Source: VBCK01 sp035511515 (lineage in GTDB: Bacteria > Pseudomonadota > Gammaproteobacteria > Burkholderiales > Burkholderiaceae_F). Taken from it: a stretch of DNA of 14,868 bases. Positions 1 through 5,273 of the stretch are shown piece by piece. Position numbers and translations under genes: made by a program. Below the pieces are notes generated by a model. That model made no database searches. It had not been told where the DNA came from and saw only the letters and a list, made by a program, of their open reading frames with translations. The stretch is taken from NCBI GenBank assembly GCA_035511515.1, contig DATKFG010000047.1, forward strand, positions 1-14,868, given 5' to 3'. Position 1 is the first letter of the stretch. Each line of letters begins with the position of its first letter.

Positions 1-11
1 TGTCTTCCCGT

Positions 12-1466
12 TCAGCCTATTCCGAGGGCGGCGCGCAGCTCGTCAATGATTCCCGCGGTCAGGGCCGGATCCTGGCGTTTCATGTCGCGTTCGAACTGGC
101 GCAGCAACGCCTGGACGGCCTCGCGCCCGTCGGCGTCCTGCACCGCTTGGCGCGGCGTGCGGCCGCCGAGCGCTGGCAACTGCTCGTCTGGCCAGCTGCG
201 GTAATGGCGGCGCAGCGTCTCGCGCAACGCCGCCTGTACTTCGGGCATGGCCATCAGGCGCTCCTGCTCGGGGTCGGGCGGCAGCGGCGCGCCGGCGAGG
301 GCCCGGGCGTGAGCTTCCTCGACCAACGCATGCGAGGACTGCACCACGGAGGGCAGCACGCGCGCACCGGGCAGGCGCGGGTCGAGCAGCGCCCGGAGCG
401 CCGCAGCGCGCTTGGCCGAATTGACCTCGGCGCTCAGGCGCCCGGCCTCGACCTTGATGCGGCCGAGGACGGTGTTCTCCATCGCCGTGCCGGGGCCGGC
501 GCGCAACCAGGAGATGTCGGCGCGCACGACCCGGCCCGCGGCATCGCGCTCAATGCCGGATTCAAAGTCCTCCTCCTCGACCCCGGCCGCCAGATCGCGC
601 AGCTGAGCGACGGCGGCGGTCGGATCGGGCAGGTCGAACCGCAGCGTGTGGAACTCGAGCGGATCGCCGTCGGTGTTCGCAACCGCCGGAGGCCGCGGGT
701 TAAGCAGCCGATCCATCATCGGCAGGAGCACTGCGCGCAGCTCCACGTCGTTCTCGCGCAGCCCGGCCGCCGACAGTGCCGAGGCCGCCGACATTTTTCG
801 GCGAAACTCGATCAGCTGGATCTTTTCCTGCGGCGGAATCACCACCGGCGCGCACGCTTCCATCAGTGCCACGCCTTCCACCGGTACGATCTTCGCGTAC
901 AGCAGGTCGCCGGGCCCGACGCCCTCCGAGCCGGACCGCTCCAACACTTCGGCCTCGCTGCCGGTCAGCACGTCGCGCAGCCTGAAGCCCCGTCCGGGCT
1001 CGCACCGCAGCACCTCGTGGAAGCTGAACGGCGCCGCCATGCACGCCTCCATGTACTCGCGCCGCAGCGCGGTCAGGCGCCCGCCCTTGTGCTGCAGGTA
1101 CGCCCTGGCGGCCGTGGTTTCCCAGGCGCGTTCCGGCACCTCGGTGTCGGGAGGATCGGGCAACCAGTCGTAGACGTACCACGACAGGAACAGCGGCGCG
1201 TACGGCGAGGTCTCGTCGAATTCCTGATCCTGCGGGTCGTCGGTTTCGGGCCACAGGTTGAATTCGTCCCAGGCTTCCTCCGCCCCGGCGCGGCCGAAGT
1301 GGCGGACCGACTCGGTCAGCAGTTCCGGCAGGAGCCCGTCCAGATCGCGCCGCAGCCGGCGCCACAGCAGTTCGTCCGGCGAAGGCGCGGCGTCCTTCGC
1401 CAGGCAGCATTGCTTGTACTTGCGCCCGCTGCCGCAGGGGCAGGGGTCGTTGCGTCCGGGCTTCAT
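12..1466 (-). CDS. SEC-C metal-binding motif protein, 484 aa
   Basis: The N-terminus carries a textbook SEC-C zinc motif, CPCGSGRKYKQCC, with Cys9, Cys11, Cys20 and Cys21. This is the same Cys pattern as the C-terminal zinc motif of SecA, where it binds Zn and contacts SecB and the ribosome. Here the motif is at the front of a ~460-residue acidic, Ala/Arg-rich body with no domain I recognise, no signal peptide and no membrane segment, so a cytoplasmic protein is expected. The ATG is fixed by the motif, which starts six residues in; no clear Shine-Dalgarno sequence precedes it. It lies 73 nt downstream of the DUF2293 gene on the same strand, so co-transcription is possible. The SEC-C assignment is secure. 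The molecular function is unknown, and many standalone SEC-C proteins remain uncharacterised. Confidence 0.9.
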   Translation of the reverse strand: MKPGRNDPCPCGSGRKYKQCCLAKDAAPSPDELLWRRLRRDLDGLLPELLTESVRHFGRAGAEEAWDEFNLWPETDDPQDQEFDETSPYAPLFLSWYVYDWLPDPPDTEVPERAWETTAARAYLQHKGGRLTALRREYMEACMAAPFSFHEVLRCEPGRGFRLRDVLTGSEAEVLERSGSEGVGPGDLLYAKIVPVEGVALMEACAPVVIPPQEKIQLIEFRRKMSAASALSAAGLRENDVELRAVLLPMMDRLLNPRPPAVANTDGDPLEFHTLRFDLPDPTAAVAQLRDLAAGVEEEDFESGIERDAAGRVVRADISWLRAGPGTAMENTVLGRIKVEAGRLSAEVNSAKRAAALRALLDPRLPGARVLPSVVQSSHALVEEAHARALAGAPLPPDPEQERLMAMPEVQAALRETLRRHYRSWPDEQLPALGGRTPRQAVQDADGREAVQALLRQFERDMKRQDPALTAGIIDELRAALGIG

Positions 1467-1539
1467 CGTGGCGCGTCTTACTGGCGAGGATGGCGGCCAT
1501 CATGCCGCAGAACGGCGCCGTGCCGCGAGCGGGCAAATT

Positions 1540-2211
1540 TTAGGGCTGTTGCCAAGTCGTCAGGATGAAACGCACCTGGTCCTCGACCTGGCGACGGGCC
1601 TCGCGTCGGTCCAGGCCCGAGGCGAGCAGTTCATCGTAGGAAGTCTCGATGTGGCGCACGTGCGCCAGTACGGCAAGACGCACCGCGTCCTCGTCGTAGG
1701 TCTTGGCAGCCGCAGACCGGCCCACGCGCCCGGTGTACTTCAGACACGCGTGCTCGGCAATGGCGCGCTCCCTGCCCGAAGGGCAGCCAGGAAACAGTTC
1801 CCGCACCCGCTGCGCGAACTTTGCGACGTACGCCTGATCCAGTTCGGAGCGCCGCAGGGCCTCACGCTCAGCCCGGCGCTCGCGTGCATCGGCATCGGCC
1901 AGGCATTCGGATTCGGCCGTCGCGAGTCCTGCTTCGTCAACCAGCAGACCTTGTCGCTCGTATCGCTTGCGTGCGTGGCTCCACTTCAATACGACCGCAG
2001 ACAGCGTAGAGTGCTTGCGCGCCCGGCGCGTCAGTGCGACGTCGCCCGCCGGCAGGAAGACGAGCTGATCGAGGTCAGCGCAGGACAGGCACAGGGCACC
2101 GCGTTCACCGAGGAGGCAGATCCAGGCGCTGCGACCAAGGGCTTGGCCGCACTCGTCGCAGGTGGATTCACGACTTGAAATGAATACCTTCAGATCTGAT
2201 TCTGTGCTCAT
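1540..2211 (-). CDS. DUF2293 domain protein with N-terminal CxxC zinc-finger-like region
   Basis: A 223-residue protein if it starts at the ATG at 2211. A GTG at 2229 would add six residues but overlaps the end of the broken toxin frame upstream, so I prefer the ATG; neither has a good ribosome site. Residues 18-44 contain two CxxC pairs (C18/C21 and C41/C44), which look like one zinc ribbon. A basic, Arg/Glu-rich segment (about 78-125) that may be helical follows. The C-terminal half (about 127-215) has the features I associate with DUF2293: FPGCP, an EHAC segment, GRVGRSAA, and LAVLAHVRHIETSYDELL. The family has no established function. The zinc ribbon plus basic region suggests nucleic-acid contact, but that is inference. 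The stop lies 73 nt before the SEC-C gene, so the two may form a two-gene unit. Confidence 0.82.
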   Translation of the reverse strand: MSTESDLKVFISSRESTCDECGQALGRSAWICLLGERGALCLSCADLDQLVFLPAGDVALTRRARKHSTLSAVVLKWSHARKRYERQGLLVDEAGLATAESECLADADARERRAEREALRRSELDQAYVAKFAQRVRELFPGCPSGRERAIAEHACLKYTGRVGRSAAAKTYDEDAVRLAVLAHVRHIETSYDELLASGLDRREARRQVEDQVRFILTTWQQP

Positions 2212-2225
2212 CGTAGGCTGAATTC

Positions 2226-2495
2226 TCACTCGGCCAGCGTTCGCGAAGGAAAATCGTCATGAGTCGAATCTCTGCTCAAGCCATGGCTCGCGCGGTCTGT
2301 GCGGTGCAGGCGATGGTCGTCTGCTTTCAGGCGATGAAGGAGTCCGGCCTCACCTGGGTCACTGTCACCGAGGACGAGCAGGAACGCAGATGCGGCGCTA
2401 TGCGGCGATTGTCGAGTCGAGCTCTGGTCGGGACGAGCTGTTGCAACCTCCGCCAGGTGTTCGGCTTCGGCGCCTGGGTGAAAGAAGTATTTCAC
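2226..2495 (-). pseudogene. RelE/ParE-type toxin remnant, only N-terminus retained
   Basis: The reading frame opens with GTG at 2495, overlapping the TGA of the antitoxin gene (GTGA, 4 nt), as expected for a coupled antitoxin-toxin pair. Its first ~18 residues, MKYFFHPGAEAEHLAEVA, match the start of chromosomal RelE/ParE-superfamily plasmid-stabilisation toxins (beta strand plus helix 1). After that (below about 2440) none of the three minus-strand frames restores the rest of the fold: the Arg/Lys core strands and the C-terminal 'AxAHxxRRPxYW'-type end are missing. The remaining ~70 codons are low-complexity, Ser/His/Asp-rich and look non-coding. I read this as a toxin truncated by deletion or replacement, not a simple frameshift. 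The open frame runs to the edge of the DUF2293 gene. A divergent functional toxin cannot be fully excluded. Confidence 0.6.
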
Positions 2496-2716
2496 CGCAG
2501 GATCGAACGCGCCTTCTTCTCTACTTCCTCGGATGGGATCAATTGCACGGCGCCAGAGTCGACTTGCTCTGCGCGCCGCTGGGCCTCAGCGAACCAGACC
2601 CGCTCGAGATCGGACACTGACAACTCGTCGAGACTCGAGAGCAGCAGCTCGGCCAAGCGCGCCCGCTCCTCTGGCGGCAACCGAAGCACTTCTTTTTCGA
2701 GCGAGTCGATCGTCAT
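2492..2716 (-). CDS. Addiction-module antitoxin (CHP02574-type family), 74 aa
   Basis: Starting at the ATG at 2716 the protein is 74 residues, normal length for the 'putative addiction module component' family. It has the typical N-terminal helix LEKEVLRLPPEERARLAELL, an acidic Leu-rich middle, a Trp (W41), and a C-terminal tail ending in a basic KKARSIL segment. The open frame extends upstream to 2818, but that part is Arg-rich and unlike the family. In this family such small acidic proteins neutralise a RelE/ParE-type mRNase or gyrase toxin encoded just downstream. Here the downstream frame overlaps by GTGA but is truncated, so this is an orphaned antitoxin. A -10-like TATCGT sits only six bases before the ATG, and a CACGGC-CCC-GCCGTG palindrome sits just upstream of it. 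Both fit autoregulation but neither is proven. Confidence 0.78.
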   Translation of the reverse strand: MTIDSLEKEVLRLPPEERARLAELLLSSLDELSVSDLERVWFAEAQRRAEQVDSGAVQLIPSEEVEKKARSILR

Positions 2717-2722
2717 AGATTC

Positions 2723-2757
2723 ACGATACCACGGCCCCGCCGTGCGTCGAAAGTCAA
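2723..2757 (-). promoter_or_regulatory. Putative antitoxin promoter with operator palindrome
   Basis: Read on the minus strand: TTGACT (2757-2752), then a 15-bp perfect inverted repeat with arms CACGGC/GCCGTG and a 3-base loop (2744-2730), then TATCGT (2728-2723), then the antitoxin ATG six bases later. TTGACT and TATCGT are separated by 23 bp, too long for a standard sigma-70 promoter, so at least one element is misassigned. The palindrome is in the place where TA operons are autorepressed. If TATCGT is the true -10, the transcript would be leaderless or nearly so. Confidence 0.35.
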
Positions 2758-2814
2758 AGCCCCGCGTTCGGCGAAGGCGCGAAAGCTGCTCTGTACAGCC
2801 TCTGAGGGTGACGG

Positions 2815-3096
2815 TCAATCTGGCTTCGCATTGGTGAGAAGGAGGTATTCGCGCAGCTCGCTGATCTCGTCCTCGACGCTGCGTGCAGCGTCCATCGTTA
2901 CCCCGGCTTTGTCGTACCAGTACCCGGCGTTGGCCAGGTCGCCTTCGACGCGGTGGACGAGCCCGTGAACCCTCCAGGCGATCGGGTCGTCCAGATCTTG
3001 CACCAGTGCGTGAGCGGCGGGCCAGTCGTTAGCCACAAGGCGCTGGATCGCGTCCGCAAGTTGCTGGGCGTGCGGGGTTTTCACGGGTCCCGTCAT
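2815..3096 (-). CDS. Small uncharacterised protein, 93 aa
   Basis: The ATG at 3096 lies 10 nt after the stop of the DUF2442 gene, so the two probably form one transcript. The frame is open further upstream, but there it only shadows the DUF2442 gene. The protein is soluble, with helical character and repeated Ala. It resembles a family of small conserved hypothetical proteins with the pattern 'DWxAAHALVQ ... WxVHGLVHRxEGDLANAGYWYDKAG ... LxxEisEL', suggesting a short TPR/SEL1-like helical hairpin. I know of no assigned function. The HGLVHR...GYWY core (about residues 44-61) is the most family-specific part. It ends about 100 nt before the antitoxin start, a gap that contains the antitoxin promoter region. 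Confidence 0.72.
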   Translation of the reverse strand: MTGPVKTPHAQQLADAIQRLVANDWPAAHALVQDLDDPIAWRVHGLVHRVEGDLANAGYWYDKAGVTMDAARSVEDEISELREYLLLTNAKPD

Positions 3097-3106
3097 TTCA
3101 AGCGAG

Positions 3107-3517
3107 CTACTTGAGCTTCCTAGGCCGGCCACCCAACTTGCCATTCCGGCGTGAGGCAGCGGCCTTCGCCTTCGTCGAAGCCTTGCCGCCGACCTTCCCC
3201 ATCTGTGCCGCCATCCAGCGCCTCGATCCGAGAAATCCTTCCAGTAGCGCTGGCAGGTAGATATCGGCGTCCAGCAAAGGGAAGTGAATTCCGAGGCCGG
3301 ACGGGCTGATCTCGATTTTGCTGAGTTCCGCTGGCTTGGCGTGCTCGAGACCCTGTGCGTCGTTGGCTCGGAACGCGACCTCCAAGCCGCTGGACAGATC
3401 GACGACGATACGACCGAATCGGCGATCGTAGCGGACGGCGGTTGCAACTGGCGTCCTTCGCAGGCGAGCGGCTGCGCGCGGGTTTGCGGCCTGAAATTCC
3501 TCGTCACGGATCGCCAC
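3107..3517 (-). CDS. DUF2442 domain protein, 136 aa
   Basis: The GTG at 3517 is chosen because GGAG lies 8 nt upstream of it and because family members begin with a similar 'MAIxDEEFxAANxRAA' segment. The open frame reaches a TTG at 3595, but those extra 26 residues lie in promoter-like DNA. Residues ~24-95 form the DUF2442 core: AVRYDRRFGRIVVDLSSGLE, then GIHFPLLDADIYLPALL. The C-terminal tail (about 105-136) is very basic, with GGKASTKAKAA and GGRPRKLK, the lysine/glycine-rich ending seen in long DUF2442 proteins and likely to bind nucleic acid. Short DUF2442 proteins are often found beside DUF4160 partners and have been suggested to be TA-like. No DUF4160 gene is present here. Function unknown. 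Confidence 0.82.
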   Translation of the reverse strand: MAIRDEEFQAANPRAAARLRRTPVATAVRYDRRFGRIVVDLSSGLEVAFRANDAQGLEHAKPAELSKIEISPSGLGIHFPLLDADIYLPALLEGFLGSRRWMAAQMGKVGGKASTKAKAAASRRNGKLGGRPRKLK

Positions 3518-3579
3518 GAATGTTTCTCCACGTGTCGCACGGGCGGCAATGTCCGCGCCCACACCGGCTGATGGCGGGT

Positions 3580-3608
3580 ATTGTACAAAACCCAAGCGGT
3601 TAGATTAA
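3580..3608 (-). promoter_or_regulatory. Putative sigma-70 promoter of the DUF2442 gene
   Basis: On the minus strand TTAATC (3608-3603) is followed after 17 bp by TACAAT (3585-3580). This is a good -10 with a weak -35, about 63 nt upstream of the GTG at 3517, in a locally AT-rich stretch. The spacer contains AACC-N5-GGTT, a short inverted repeat that could be an operator. The site lies downstream of the broken zeta toxin gene, so it would give the DUF2442 gene and the 93-aa gene their own transcript. Confidence 0.4.
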
Positions 3609-3647
3609 TGCTCTCTGGATTTGCAGGACGCTGACCGGCGACCGCTC

Positions 3648-4390
3648 TCACGCGACCTTGTCGAGCCAGACAGCTGCAACCTTTCGCAGCTCGGGATCGA
3701 CGTCGTAGCGCGGATCGCGAGCGTCAAAAAGCACCTTGTTCTTCTTCTGCACGCGGGCAAGCGAGAATGCATCGGCCGGCGTCCGACTGTTGTCGAACAT
3801 CGCCGTTATGTCGGCGATCGGGGCCGCGTGCCGAATCGCCGCCTGCGTCCGAGGAAATCGGGTAATGAGTTTGCTCTGAGGCACATCGTGTCCGCCCATT
3901 TCGCGGCGTGTGCGCACGCGGAGAATCGAGATCTCCTCGGAAGCCAATCCTACGAAGATAAGAAAGACACGGTAGCCAGCCGTCTGATCCGGCGAATGTC
4001 GTCCACCTTCGATGCATGCCCTCCCCCGGGGAGTACTTTCCAGTACGAGAACACCGTCTCGTAGGCGAAGGACTGGCGGTCGCCGACGGCAAGGGTTCTG
4101 AAGTTGTCGACGGCAGCCTGCGATAGATGCTGCCAAGCCGCGTTTTCATCTCGGAAGCGCTGCGCCCACTCTGGTAGTCGTTTCGTGGGCCCCTCAGGTT
4201 CCGGAAGCATCGACATCGTCAATCGGTCCGCATTGATCAGCGGCAGCTGCACTGCCGGACCGAGCATCTGGTGCCACAAGGTCGATTTGCCGGACCCGTT
4301 GTGTCCGGCGAGCACGAAGACGGCGGGTCGCGTCTTGGCCGGTAACGCATTGGTGAGAAGCCCGACCGCGTCAGGCGGACGCGCTTTCAA
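3648..4390 (-). pseudogene. Zeta-type toxin kinase, broken by a frameshift
   Basis: The first part (4390 to about 3993) encodes a zeta-toxin P-loop kinase. Walker A GHNGSGKST is at residues 29-37, the INADRL segment at 52-57, and FAYETVFS at 108-115 with the family's Glu at 111. The frame then runs into a stop at 3950. The rest of the family continues in another frame: GYRVFLIFVGL, then GGHDVPQSKLITRFPRT, then a C-terminal tail ending at 3648. The two pieces join without a gap if one base is missing at about 3990-3995 (the IRR/DQTAGYRV junction), giving ~247 residues, normal for short chromosomal zeta toxins. Zeta enzymes phosphorylate UDP-N-acetylglucosamine. The product made from this sequence would lack the C-terminal ~45%. 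The TTG start overlaps the upstream gene's TGA. A sequencing error is the alternative to true decay. Confidence 0.82.
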
Positions 4391-4737
4391 GCGGCTCTGG
4401 ACGGACGAAACCTGTCGCGAACCAGGCGGCCGATCGTTCGCGTACCGTCGGCTGCTTCTCGGATGATCTTGGACGGATCGTCGGGGTATACCGAGTATGC
4501 GAATACCTTGCCGTTGCCACCGCTTCCGAAGATGACCTGCCGGTCGAAGCCTGGCTTCGCAAACGCCCTGGCGGCCTTATTCAAGAGTTCCGTGGCGCCC
4601 GCTCCGCGAGCGGCGGCGCGCGATTTCCTGGCGGCACCAACGCGAACCAGCACGAGGCCACTTGAAAGCGTGGCGACCGAGGTCCCGCGGACCTGGCCCG
4701 CCTTGGATCCTCGTGATCTGCGCTTAGTCGTTGCCAT
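4387..4737 (-). CDS. Small protein upstream of zeta toxin, probable partner or antitoxin, 116 aa
   Basis: The ATG at 4737 gives MATTKRRSRGSK, a strongly basic N-terminal third; the frame is open to 4854, but those codons look non-coding. The C-terminal ~50 residues look conserved: FDRQVIFGSGGNGKVFAYSV, then DPSKIIREAADGTRTIGRL ending in RFR. The gene ends with TGA overlapping the TTG start of the zeta toxin (TTGA), which is typical of a coupled TA pair. Small proteins with a similar 'VYSVxxxDPxKIxREdxxGxRTxGRL' ending often precede chromosomal zeta genes, so a cognate antitoxin or regulator is plausible. It is unlike the classical plasmid epsilon antitoxin. It has no clear Shine-Dalgarno; TATCAT (4750-4745) sits seven bases before the ATG, hinting at a leaderless transcript. 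Confidence 0.68.
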   Translation of the reverse strand: MATTKRRSRGSKAGQVRGTSVATLSSGLVLVRVGAARKSRAAARGAGATELLNKAARAFAKPGFDRQVIFGSGGNGKVFAYSVYPDDPSKIIREAADGTRTIGRLVRDRFRPSRAA

Positions 4738-5096
4738 AGGCCGGATGATACTGGCGACCGTAAGCAACCGCATCGGCTGTGTTCCCGGCGCTCCTGCCGG
4801 CGGCAGAGCAGCGGCCTGCTTCCTGAGGGAAAGTAGGCCTGAGGCACCGGTCAAACACGCCTTGTACTGACATGCGTGCCCGTTTCAGATTGGATCGCTC
4901 GCCAATTTGGATCGCCTGACGGGCGTGGTGATGCGGGATTTAGTCACGTACTGCCTCACCAACTCTTCGAACCACCCCGGCGCTTCCGGAGCTCGCGGTT
5001 CTGCGGCGTCAGAAAGCGCGGCAACAGATACTCATTCGTTCGAGAGCGGAAACCGTCCTTCTGGGCGAAACCCTGATTCAGAGCAGCACGAGCTAC
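4738..5096. other. Intergenic stretch with no recognisable gene
   Basis: About 360 bp between the small zeta-partner gene and the IS66 remnant. Short open frames exist on both strands, but none has a recognisable family, a ribosome site or codon use like the neighbours. The only candidate signal is the TATCAT hexamer at 4745-4750 on the minus strand. The part nearest 5096 may be degraded IS66 flank whose homology is too weak to see. Confidence 0.6.
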
Positions 5097-5273
5097 GTTC
5101 AACTCAATCAGACTCATCTCGGCGGCGGCGCGCTGTCCGGCGTGCAGTGATCCGGCAACACCCCGTTGGATCTGCCGACCGCGATCGACCGGATCCGATT
5201 TTCAACATGGTTGTCGTCGGGCGGCAATGTGCCGTCGTCCAGGTAGCGCGTCAGGCTGTGGTCCAACGCCTTG
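5097..5273 (-). mobile_element. IS66-family transposase (TnpC) C-terminal remnant, frameshifted
   Basis: Reading leftward from 5272, the frame gives SKALDHSLTRYLDDGTLP, then DDNHVENRIRSIAVGRSN. This is the IS66 TnpC signature usually written 'RYLxDGxLPIDNNxVENxIRPIAxGRxNWLFAGS'. At 5157-5158 one base is lost: the expected NWLFAGS becomes N-G-V-TT, then GCC GGA TCA in the next frame, which continues as AGSLHAGQRAAAEMSLIELN, again typical IS66. About four residues are also missing between SL and TRYL. Homology fades near 5097. No start, no catalytic N-terminal region, no TnpA/TnpB and no terminal inverted repeats were found, so this is a dead fragment. It touches the stop codon of the TonB receptor gene. 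Confidence 0.85.

Noticed and set aside
147..1568. Long plus-strand open frame opposite the SEC-C gene
   Set aside because: Arg/His/Gln-rich translation with no family pattern; a GC-rich antisense shadow of a gene with a clear SEC-C motif.
2259..2837. Plus-strand 192-aa frame across the toxin remnant and antitoxin
   Set aside because: Opposite to a recognisable antitoxin gene; Ser/Arg-rich antisense composition and no family resemblance.
4957..5149. Protein-like plus-strand frame (…LPELAVLRRQKARQQIL…) antisense to the IS66 remnant
   Set aside because: No start codon, follows a TAG, no family recognised, and overlaps clear minus-strand IS66 homology.
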